A stretch of 7,271 bases of DNA from Sporomusaceae bacterium UBA1887 (GTDB lineage Bacteria; Bacillota; Negativicutes; Sporomusales; DSM-15969), in NCBI GenBank assembly GCA_002337925.1, contig DDHB01000008.1, positions 36,984 through 44,254 on the forward strand, in the 5' to 3' direction. Under the pieces are notes generated by a model. That model saw nothing but the letters and a program-made list of their open reading frames with translations, had not been told where the DNA came from and ran no database searches. A program made the translations under genes and the position numbers. Of the stretch, positions 1 to 5,133 are shown piece after piece; position 1 is the first letter of the stretch; each line of letters opens with the position of its first letter.

Positions 1-29
1 AAAAATTGCAGTGATTCTTTTTGCACTCA
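1..29 (-). terminator. Possible weak terminator after the sigma-54 activator gene
   Basis: Just after the TAA stop (34-36), the minus strand can form a short stem: TGAGTG (24-29) pairs with CACT plus CA (7-13) around one bulged G, with a loop of about 10 nt. It is followed by ATTTTT, which runs to the window edge. The stem is weak and the U-tract may continue outside the window, so this is only a candidate. Confidence 0.3.
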
Positions 30-33
30 GACT

Positions 34-1800
34 TTAGCCTGCGCTGCCTGTAATTCCGTACTTCTCCAGCTTATAATATAAGGTTCTTAACGAAATGTTA
101 AGACTACTGGCAGTTTCAGTACGGTTACCGCCACGCTCCGCCAGCGTAGCCGTAATTGCACTCCGTTCAGCTTCCTCGACCGTTTGAGCCAGCGTCCGGC
201 AAGCCATGGCTGCATCTGGTAAAGCTGATTTCTCTCTTGTTGCAGCCGCCGACAGCGGCGGCAAATGGGTAGTCAAAATGGTATATTCGTTAAAACGCAT
301 ATTGATTAATGTCCTGCCCAGGACATTTTCCAGTTCACGAACATTGCCGGGCCAATCATGAGCGGCCAGTACGGCTGCAGCCTCTTCCGCAATCGACTGC
401 ACGCTGCGTCCGTATTCCCGGTTAAGCCGGGTCAGCAAATGCCGGATAAGCTGCGGCAGGTCACCGGTTCGCTGCCTGAGCGGCGGAATACTGATTGGGA
501 AAACATTAATACGATAATAGAGATCTTTACGGAAATCGCCCTTTTCCACTGCTTTTTCCAGATTTTGATTCGTAGCGGCAATGATGCGCACATCAAGCTC
601 TAATGCACGAACTCCGCCCACCCGGATAATCTCCCGTTCTTGCAACACTCGCAGCAATTTCACCTGAATAGAAGGCATGATCTCGCCAATCTCATCAAGA
701 AACAGTGTACCGCCGTCCGCCTCTTCAAACAAACCCTTCTTGCCATTCTTGAGCGCACCACTGAAAGCTCCAGGTTCATAGCCGAACAATTCACTTTCGA
801 GTAAGGTTTCCGGAATGGCTGCACAATTGACGCGGACAAAGCGACGTGCTTTGCGCTGACTGCCGCTGTGAATGGCATGGGCGAACAACTCCTTCCCCGT
901 ACCGCTCTCGCCTGTCAGCAAGACAGTTGCAGGAGTAACCGCTGCCCGGCGGGCATTTTCCACTGCCGCCTTCATCGCAGCTCCCCGGGCTACAATATCC
1001 TCGAATGTATACCGTGACTGGCGCTGCTCGGGAAGATATCTTCCCTCCTGTATTTCATGCACCACTGCGACACTTCCCCGCAGCCGTCCATCAACAATCA
1101 GCGGCGCGGCGCTGACCATAACCTCCCGGCTGGCAGGCCCCACCTTCAAGGGAACACCCCACACCGCTTCCATGGATTGCATGGCACTTAAGTGCACACT
1201 CTCTCCCTGACGGATGTCTATTGTGGGTGGCTTCCCTAAAACTTCTTCCTGACGCATGCCAATAAGCCGAGTATAGGCAGGATTTACTAATATGATTTTG
1301 CCTTGATCATCTACGACTGAGATGACGTCCTGTGTAGTATTAATAATTGCTTCGAGCAGTTTTTTCATTTCCTTAACGCACGTTATCTCTTCAGCCAACT
1401 GGCGCATTTCTGTCATATCCCGAAATACCGCTACGGCACCTACGATGCGGTTCGCTGCATCCCAGACCGGCATCCGGCTGGTAAGAATACTGGCACTGCC
1501 TGTTTCCTGGCGCTGATTCAGCTCAGGCTTCCCAGTCTCCAGTACACAATGCAGCCGCGATCCGGGGATTTTTTCTTTGGCATATTCACCATATGCCTCC
1601 TGCGCAGTTATTCCCAGCAACCGCTCTGCCGCAGTATTAATGAGTACAATGATCCCCTGCTGATTGACTGCAACAACGGCATCATGGGTTGAATTGAGAA
1701 TATCCTGCATTTCCCGGCTACTGATACTCCACTCGTTTCTAGTGATTAATTTTCGTACTTTCGCCACACACAGCCCCCCCCCAAGCACTCCATTATCCAT
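34..1800 (-). CDS. Sigma-54-dependent transcriptional activator, PAS-PAS-AAA+-Fis HTH
   Basis: This is an enhancer-binding protein that would use ATP hydrolysis to open promoters held by RpoN (sigma-54) polymerase; it is cytoplasmic, with no membrane segments. Counting from ATG 1800 (588 aa), two PAS sensor domains lie at about 31-129 and 152-252. The AAA+ domain (about 265-500) has Walker A GESGTGKE (297-304), the sigma-54 contact loop as GAFSGA (344-349, usually GAFTGA), Walker B GGTLFLDEIGE (363-373), the arginine-finger region FRKDLYYRINVF and sensor II WPGNVRELEN (483-492). A Fis-type HTH closes the protein (about 540-584, NRTETASSLNISLRTLYYKL). There is no response-regulator receiver domain, so the PAS domains probably sense a small ligand. 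The start is uncertain. The frame stays open to TTG 1866, but that codon sits beside the upstream terminator and lacks an RBS. ATG 1800 has only a weak GGA ahead of it. GTG 1767, preceded by a G-tract, is an alternative. The family is certain; the effector and target are unknown. Confidence 0.95.
   Translation of the reverse strand: MDNGVLGGGLCVAKVRKLITRNEWSISSREMQDILNSTHDAVVAVNQQGIIVLINTAAERLLGITAQEAYGEYAKEKIPGSRLHCVLETGKPELNQRQETGSASILTSRMPVWDAANRIVGAVAVFRDMTEMRQLAEEITCVKEMKKLLEAIINTTQDVISVVDDQGKIILVNPAYTRLIGMRQEEVLGKPPTIDIRQGESVHLSAMQSMEAVWGVPLKVGPASREVMVSAAPLIVDGRLRGSVAVVHEIQEGRYLPEQRQSRYTFEDIVARGAAMKAAVENARRAAVTPATVLLTGESGTGKELFAHAIHSGSQRKARRFVRVNCAAIPETLLESELFGYEPGAFSGALKNGKKGLFEEADGGTLFLDEIGEIMPSIQVKLLRVLQEREIIRVGGVRALELDVRIIAATNQNLEKAVEKGDFRKDLYYRINVFPISIPPLRQRTGDLPQLIRHLLTRLNREYGRSVQSIAEEAAAVLAAHDWPGNVRELENVLGRTLINMRFNEYTILTTHLPPLSAAATREKSALPDAAMACRTLAQTVEEAERSAITATLAERGGNRTETASSLNISLRTLYYKLEKYGITGSAG
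1774..1782 (-). repeat. Nine-G homopolymer (G9 on the coding strand) in the 5' end of the activator gene
   Basis: The plus strand shows nine consecutive C, which read as G9 on the coding strand and encode Gly-Gly-Gly in the activator frame (codons 7-9 from ATG 1800). It is the longest G/C homopolymer I see in the window. Tracts of this length are prone to slippage in replication and to miscounting in sequencing. It could also act as a Shine-Dalgarno-like stretch 6 nt ahead of GTG 1767. Confidence 0.85.
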
Positions 1801-1814
1801 AAAATTCCATTCAT

Positions 1815-1838
1815 TCAAAACATTCTTCTTGTTTCCAT
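1815..1838 (-). other. Seven-codon mini-ORF with a strong RBS ahead of the activator
   Basis: ATG at 1838 follows the best ribosome binding site in this leader (AGGAGAGG, 1845-1852) by 6 nt. It reads METRRMF and stops at TGA. A second ATG follows that stop immediately (TGAATG), opening a further short ORF in the same frame that ends after the G9 tract. Both are out of frame with the activator. This may be a leader peptide with translational coupling, or the sign of an indel in the sequence. The ORF and RBS are visible; the function is inference. Confidence 0.4.
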
Positions 1839-1844
1839 GAAATT

Positions 1845-1852
1845 CCTCTCCT
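1845..1852 (-). promoter_or_regulatory. Ribosome binding site AGGAGAGG
   Basis: This is a strong Shine-Dalgarno sequence on the minus strand. Its spacing fits ATG 1838 (mini-ORF METRRMF), not any start in the activator frame: ATG 1800 lies 44 nt downstream. It therefore bears directly on the doubtful activator start. Confidence 0.6.
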
Positions 1853-1868
1853 GGTAATGGACACAAAT

Positions 1869-1900
1869 AAAAAATTCGCAGATGTTACCATCCGCGAATT
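1869..1900 (-). terminator. Rho-independent terminator of the solute-binding protein gene
   Basis: The minus strand holds a 12-bp stem (1889-1900 pairs with 1873-1884, one G-U pair) closed by a 4-nt loop (1885-1888). It runs directly into TTTTTT. It begins 8 nt after the TAG stop of the lipoprotein gene and ends just before the open frame of the activator, so it should separate the two transcripts, at least partly. Confidence 0.85.
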
Positions 1901-1908
1901 CTACCTTG

Positions 1909-3078
1909 CTATTGTTTTACCGTTTCTTTATAAACCTGTTTACCATCTTTCATTTCCATGATGACAACCCCTCTGACAGCATCATGAGTGGCGTTTAGCG
2001 CCATATCGCCGCTTACACTCTTGAAGTTCTTAGTTGTTGACAGCGCTTCGCGAATTTTTGCGGATTCGGTACTATTAGCCCGCTTAATGGCATCAATGAG
2101 CAAATTAGCGGCATCATAGCCCATGGCAGCCATGGAATCCGGCAGCTGACCATACTCTTTTTTATAGGCTTCAATAAAAGAATTAGAAACAGGGTTTTTG
2201 TCTTCTACTGAGTAAAAATTCGTAAAGTAAGTATTATTCAGGGCCTGCGCTCCACCAAGTTCCGCCAATTTGGGTGAATCCCAGGCATCACCGCCCAGAA
2301 TGGGAACAGTAATTCCCAGTTCACGGGCCTGTTTGATAATCTTGCCTACATCTTCATAATAACCTGGAATATATAATAATTCAGGGTTTTGAGCTTTAAT
2401 TGCTGTCAGGGTCGACTTAAAGTCCTGGTCTTTTTGCAGATAAGCTTGTTCAGCAACAATTTGCCCCCCCTTGCCGGTAAAGACATCTTTAAATACCCGT
2501 GACAACCCTTTGCTGTAATCGCTGGAGTTGTCAATCAGGATAGCGGCTGTCCGCGCTTTGAGGCTAGTAAGCGCAAAATTAGCTCCTACTGTTCCCTGGA
2601 AAGAGTCAATAAAACAAGCCCGGAAGGTATAGTCCTTTACTTTGCCGGTACGCTCGTCCACCGTTACCTTGGGATTGACAGTTGCAGCCGCCACAAAAGG
2701 AATTTTGTTATCTTCGGCAACTACCGATGCGGCAATGCCACAGGAACTAACAGTAAAACCGGTAACCGCTACAACCCGGTCCTGGGTAATAACCTTGGTC
2801 ATTGCATTAGCAGACTCTGAAGGCTCGCCTTTGTTATCAGCCGTAATGATTTGCAGCTGCTTACCCAGCACACCGCCGTTGGCATTGATTTCTTTAAAGG
2901 CTAGCTTAGCGCCATTAGCTGCTGAGGTTCCATAGGATGCCGTACTTCCGGTCAGTTCGTACACCATGCCAATTTTAATATCCCCTTTGCCTGCGCTGTC
3001 TGAGCAACCTGCCGCCAGACCAGCCATACAGATCAGCAAAACCAGCAAATATCCGGTCTTGGCAAATCGCTTCATCAT
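1909..3078 (-). CDS. ABC transporter substrate-binding lipoprotein, branched-chain amino acid (LivK) type
   Basis: This is a type I periplasmic-binding-fold protein (Peripla_BP_6-like, 389 aa) that would capture an amino acid or related ligand at the outer face of the cytoplasmic membrane and pass it to a Liv-type ABC permease. The N-terminus is a lipoprotein signal: MMKRF, a hydrophobic stretch at about 9-21, then lipobox LAAGC with the acylated cysteine at 25. The mature protein opens with the family pattern IKIGMVYELTGSTASYG (about 34-50), followed by NGAKLAFKEINANGGVLG. GYDAANLLIDAI is the usual C-terminal-lobe motif. The length is normal. The start ATGATG follows GAGGGG by 9 nt. It has its own promoter and terminators on both sides. 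No livH/M/G/F-like permease or ATPase genes are in the window, so the partner and ligand are unknown; Liv-fold proteins also bind amides, aromatic acids and other compounds. Confidence 0.92.
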   Translation of the reverse strand: MMKRFAKTGYLLVLLICMAGLAAGCSDSAGKGDIKIGMVYELTGSTASYGTSAANGAKLAFKEINANGGVLGKQLQIITADNKGEPSESANAMTKVITQDRVVAVTGFTVSSCGIAASVVAEDNKIPFVAAATVNPKVTVDERTGKVKDYTFRACFIDSFQGTVGANFALTSLKARTAAILIDNSSDYSKGLSRVFKDVFTGKGGQIVAEQAYLQKDQDFKSTLTAIKAQNPELLYIPGYYEDVGKIIKQARELGITVPILGGDAWDSPKLAELGGAQALNNTYFTNFYSVEDKNPVSNSFIEAYKKEYGQLPDSMAAMGYDAANLLIDAIKRANSTESAKIREALSTTKNFKSVSGDMALNATHDAVRGVVIMEMKDGKQVYKETVKQ

Positions 3079-3097
3079 GTGACCATCCCCCTCTAAA

Positions 3098-3109
3098 ATA
3101 ACTTGTTAT
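3098..3109. promoter_or_regulatory. Short inverted repeat in the lipoprotein gene leader
   Basis: ATAAC-TT-GTTAT is a 5-bp inverted repeat with a 2-nt centre, lying between the predicted transcription start (about 3136) and the RBS. It could be a regulator site or chance in AT-rich DNA. It does not match the TNGTNNNACNA pattern of many FCD GntR operators. Confidence 0.2.
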
Positions 3110-3142
3110 CGAATAGGCCTAAAGATTTCCTTATTGGCAACT

Positions 3143-3171
3143 ATTTTATTGCAAATTAACTGCTATGGCAA
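3143..3171 (-). promoter_or_regulatory. Sigma-70-type promoter of the solute-binding protein gene
   Basis: On the minus strand, -35 TTGCCA (3166-3171) and -10 TAAAAT (3143-3148) are separated by exactly 17 nt. Each matches the consensus at 5 of 6 positions. The predicted start near 3136 gives a leader of about 58 nt. It lies downstream of the GntR gene's terminator, which fits independent transcription of the lipoprotein gene. Confidence 0.65.
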
Positions 3172-3188
3172 GTCCTTTTCTTTATAGC

Positions 3189-3221
3189 AAAAGTCTGCCA
3201 CTTGTGTACTTAGTGGCAGAC
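3189..3221 (-). terminator. Rho-independent terminator after the GntR regulator gene
   Basis: A perfect 10-bp inverted repeat (GTCTGCCACT at 3193-3202 and AGTGGCAGAC at 3212-3221) with a 9-nt loop is followed on the minus strand by TTTT. It lies 15 nt past the TAG stop at 3237 and should end the SDR-GntR transcript. The plus-strand side is also T-rich, but no plus-strand gene ends here. Confidence 0.8.
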
Positions 3222-3236
3222 CTTTATATTTTTCTA

Positions 3237-3953
3237 CTACAGCGTCCACTTCGACAGCACATCTCCAGGCTGCCGGAAATAGTCGCTGTAGTCGTGAATA
3301 AGATCTTTAATATCCAGACGGACCTTATTTAAATGCAGTTGAATGGTTTTGCGCCCTAAAGCAACGTCCTGCTCACGGATTGCCCTGACCAGATTTTTAT
3401 GCTGCTCCAGAACGACAGCTACGTCGTGGCCACTCGCAATGTTTAGCAGACGGACCCTGTTGTAATGGGCATGCAGCTGCTGCATCATTGCCCAAATGCG
3501 GGCTTTTTTACAGCCCTCAAATATTGTCCGGTGAATATCATCATCAATCTCGTAAAACTTTGCATAGTTTTTTTCCTCCAGGCACAATTCCTGCAAAGCA
3601 ATGTACGATTGTAACTCAAACAGCTTATCACCGGGGAACTCCTGGCAGGCCAGCTCAACGATCGCGACCTCAAGCTTTTCCCGGAGGAATTTGGATTCTT
3701 CCACACCTTCCAAATCAATGAGCGATACATAGGTTCCCTTTTGGGGAACAATCTCCAGCAAATCTTCCTGGGACAACTGAATAAACGCTTCCCGTACCGG
3801 AGTGCGGCTGACATCAAGCATTGCCGCGATATCTTTCTCCGACAAGGCATTACCGGGTGGAAAACTGAAATTCATAATGTTGGTTTTCAGAAAGCGATAT
3901 ACATACTCACGACTCGATTCCTGAAGTATCCGGGGAACTGTAATAACACTCAT
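3237..3953 (-). CDS. GntR-family transcriptional regulator, FCD (FadR C-terminal) subfamily
   Basis: This is a DNA-binding regulator of 238 aa. The N-terminal winged helix (about 10-76) has the GntR pattern: FPPGNALSEKDIA (31-43), then MLDVSRTPVREAF (45-57) as the recognition region, and the wing PQKGTYV (70-76). The helical FCD domain (about 88-220) keeps the usual metal/ligand ligands: D137-x3-H141, H185 (in EQHKNLVRAI) and H207. FCD regulators usually respond to sugar acids or other carboxylates, which fits the SDR gene directly upstream. The 11-nt gap, with an RBS (GAGG) abutting the SDR stop codon, indicates one operon, so the pair is probably co-regulated and perhaps autoregulated through the inverted repeat at 4920-4939. 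Subfamily is confident; the effector is inferred. UxuR/ExuR-like and GntR-like roles are both open. Confidence 0.93.
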   Translation of the reverse strand: MSVITVPRILQESSREYVYRFLKTNIMNFSFPPGNALSEKDIAAMLDVSRTPVREAFIQLSQEDLLEIVPQKGTYVSLIDLEGVEESKFLREKLEVAIVELACQEFPGDKLFELQSYIALQELCLEEKNYAKFYEIDDDIHRTIFEGCKKARIWAMMQQLHAHYNRVRLLNIASGHDVAVVLEQHKNLVRAIREQDVALGRKTIQLHLNKVRLDIKDLIHDYSDYFRQPGDVLSKWTL

Positions 3954-3964
3954 GCCTTTACCTC

Positions 3965-4813
3965 TTATACTCCTGAATACGCCATAAATCCGCCATCTAC
4001 AGGTACAACAATTCCTGTTACAAAGCCCGACATCCGGTCATCTGCCAGCCATACCAACGTTCCCAGCAGATCTTCAGGCTGGCCAAAGCGCCGCATAGGA
4101 GTATGAGTAACAATCTTTTCTGCTCTGGCTGTATAGGAGCCATCAGGATTTGTGAGCAAGGTGCGATTTTGCTCAGTTAGGAAAAAGCCTGGTGCAATTG
4201 CATTAACCCGTATGCCTGCTTCCGCCATATGTACGGCCATCCACTGTGTAAAGTTATTAATCGCTGCCTTGGCAGCACTGTAAGCTGGCACCTTCGTCAT
4301 GGGGCATGGTGCACTCATGGAAGAAATATTAATAATCGTTACGCCTTCTCTGCCTGCCATCTGTTTGGCAAAAATCTGGCTAGGGATGAAGGTTCCCATG
4401 AAGTTCAGCTGAAAGACATAGTCAAAGCCTGCTATTTCCATATCAAAAAAAGTTTTTACACCTGCATCCGGACAGGTAATATCCTCTAACTGCAATGTTT
4501 CCTTGCTGGTTACGCCACGGGGATCATTCCCGCCTGCACCGTTAATCAGTATGTCACAAGGTCCCAATTTTTCCGTGACTACAGTTTGTGCTGCGATAAC
4601 GCTCGCCTGATCAAGCACATTACAAGCAATGCCTAGCGCAGTTCCGCCAGCCTGATTAATTTCTTCTGCTACCTTGAGGGCTTTTTCCTCACTGCGGTTA
4701 AGCACTGCTACTTTAACGCCCAAGCGCCCAAGCTCCCGCGCCATAGCCCCGCATAAAATTCCGCCGCCGCCAGTCACCACTGCTACTTTTCCACGTAGAT
4801 TCTCATTCATCAT
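3965..4813 (-). CDS. SDR-family oxidoreductase, D-mannonate oxidoreductase (fructuronate reductase)-like
   Basis: This is an NAD(P)-dependent short-chain dehydrogenase of 282 aa, cytoplasmic. The cofactor loop is TGGGGILCG (14-22), a variant of TGxxxGxG with an ILC insertion. I know this form from the Bacillus UxuB/YjmF group, which reduces D-fructuronate to D-mannonate. NGAGG (91-95) is the NAG-type motif. The catalytic tetrad is N137, S165, Y178 and K182 (YSAAK). Further group-like features are the stretch KTFFDMEIAGFDYVFQLNF (120-138), FTQWMAVH, VNAIAPGFFLTEQNR and the tail VDGGFMAYSGV. GGAGG lies 5 nt before ATG 4813 and 8 nt before the second ATG (4810); either could start. It is the first gene of the pair with the GntR regulator. 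No uxuA (mannonate dehydratase) or uxaC is in view, so a related sugar acid is possible. Fold and cofactor class are certain; the substrate is inferred from family resemblance. Confidence 0.92.
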   Translation of the reverse strand: MMNENLRGKVAVVTGGGGILCGAMARELGRLGVKVAVLNRSEEKALKVAEEINQAGGTALGIACNVLDQASVIAAQTVVTEKLGPCDILINGAGGNDPRGVTSKETLQLEDITCPDAGVKTFFDMEIAGFDYVFQLNFMGTFIPSQIFAKQMAGREGVTIINISSMSAPCPMTKVPAYSAAKAAINNFTQWMAVHMAEAGIRVNAIAPGFFLTEQNRTLLTNPDGSYTARAEKIVTHTPMRRFGQPEDLLGTLVWLADDRMSGFVTGIVVPVDGGFMAYSGV

Positions 4814-4874
4814 TCATTCCTCCATATCATAAATCCGCTTTATTTTTGCAGCTTCTCACTTGTATTGCATCCAC

Positions 4875-4899
4875 GCTGTCTGTCTTATACTCAGATAGC
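4875..4899 (-). promoter_or_regulatory. Stem-loop in the SDR gene leader
   Basis: GCTGTCTG (4875-4882) and CAGATAGC (4892-4899) form an 8-bp stem with one G-U pair and a 9-nt loop. On the minus strand it would sit at or very near the 5' end of the SDR mRNA, about 60 nt before the RBS. On the plus strand it is followed by TTATTTTT and resembles a terminator, but no plus-strand gene precedes it. Confidence 0.35.
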
Positions 4900-4902
4900 T
4901 TA

Positions 4903-4938
4903 TTTTTACATATTACCATATTAGTATGCAAGTACCAA
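4903..4938 (-). promoter_or_regulatory. Probable promoter of the SDR-GntR operon (two overlapping options)
   Basis: Two minus-strand arrangements each have a 17-nt spacer. One is TTGGTA (4933-4938) with TAATAT (4910-4915). The other is TTGCAT (4926-4931) with TAAAAA (4903-4908). Each hexamer matches the sigma-70 consensus at 4 of 6 positions. Start sites near 4903 or 4896 would give a leader of about 85-90 nt. Both -35 elements lie inside the inverted repeat at 4920-4939. Confidence 0.4.
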
Positions 4939-4939
4939 T
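4920..4939. promoter_or_regulatory. Inverted repeat, candidate GntR operator
   Basis: ATTAGTA-N6-TACCAAT is a 7-bp inverted repeat with one mismatch. Read on the minus strand, its core TACTTGCATAC differs at one base from TACTTGTATAC, the core of the B. subtilis GntR operator as I remember it. It covers the -35 region of the SDR promoter, where a bound repressor would block transcription. The repeat is visible; its assignment to the GntR protein of this operon is inference. Confidence 0.4.
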
Positions 4940-5092
4940 TGCGCCATTGTTAACTATACACTGTTTTCCCCGGATTTTTGGTGAAATCCTCCATAACGAG
5001 GCTAATTTTCGTAATTTTTCAGATATTCTGCTACAGCATACACTCTCTGTACAACTCGCGAAGGCATTCTCTAAACGAAATTTGTTAATACT

Positions 5093-5104
5093 AGTAATAT
5101 TACT
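5093..5104. promoter_or_regulatory. 12-bp perfect palindrome upstream of the antiporter
   Basis: AGTAATATTACT is a perfect 12-bp palindrome centred about 35 nt before the antiporter start and 8 nt before its RBS. The position fits a repressor site or a small leader element. It is AT-rich, so chance is possible. Confidence 0.3.
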
Positions 5105-5112
5105 GCTCTTTA

Positions 5113-5120
5113 GGGGAGGT
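5113..5120 (+). promoter_or_regulatory. Ribosome binding site of the antiporter, unusually far from ATG
   Basis: GGGGAGGT is a near-perfect Shine-Dalgarno sequence, but its GGAGG ends 14 nt before ATG 5134, where 5-9 nt is usual. The only in-frame codons between them are non-standard starts (ATA at 5128). ATG 5134 remains the best start because the first membrane helix begins there. Confidence 0.6.
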
Positions 5121-5133
5121 CGAACGAATATTT

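Larger units (their letters stand above)
4814..5133. other. Divergent intergenic region between the SDR and antiporter genes
   Basis: This 320-bp AT-rich region separates two divergent genes. The left part holds the SDR RBS, a leader hairpin (4875-4899), overlapping promoter elements and an inverted repeat (4920-4939). The right part (4940-5133) holds a 12-bp palindrome and the antiporter RBS. I see no confident sigma-70 promoter for the antiporter; TTTTCA-N17-TACACT near 5020-5050 is the best weak match. I recognise no riboswitch. Confidence 0.6.

Noticed and set aside
1186..1200. Plus-strand TGGCACTTAAGTGCA resembling a sigma-54 promoter
   Set aside because: The GG-to-GC spacing is 9 nt, and it lies antisense inside the activator's coding region with no plus-strand gene downstream.
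872..1210. Plus-strand open frame of 112 codons opposite the activator gene
   Set aside because: It is antisense to the conserved PAS/AAA+ coding sequence, with no RBS and low-complexity Ser/Thr/Arg-rich content typical of a shadow frame.
1801..1866. Extended activator N-terminus from TTG 1866
   Set aside because: TTG lies beside the terminator U-tract with no RBS, and the extra 22 residues translate the RBS and mini-ORF region.
3186..3200. Minus-strand TGGCAGAC...TTTTGCT resembling a sigma-54 -24/-12 promoter ahead of the lipoprotein gene
   Set aside because: GG and GC are separated by 9 nt, not the required 10. The sequence is also fully explained as the right arm and T-tract of the terminator at 3189-3221.
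3485..3850. Minus-strand open frame of 121 codons within the GntR gene
   Set aside because: It is the alternative frame of the clearly conserved GntR/FCD protein, and its Arg/Lys/Cys-rich translation matches no family.
4875..4910. Plus-strand intrinsic terminator
   Set aside because: The stem and T-rich stretch look right, but no plus-strand gene lies upstream to be terminated; a leader or promoter element for the SDR gene is more likely.
4940..5133. Riboswitch upstream of the Na+/H+ antiporter (c-di-AMP or Na+ class)
   Set aside because: I saw only short 4-5 bp stems and none of the conserved motifs of those classes that I would recognise.
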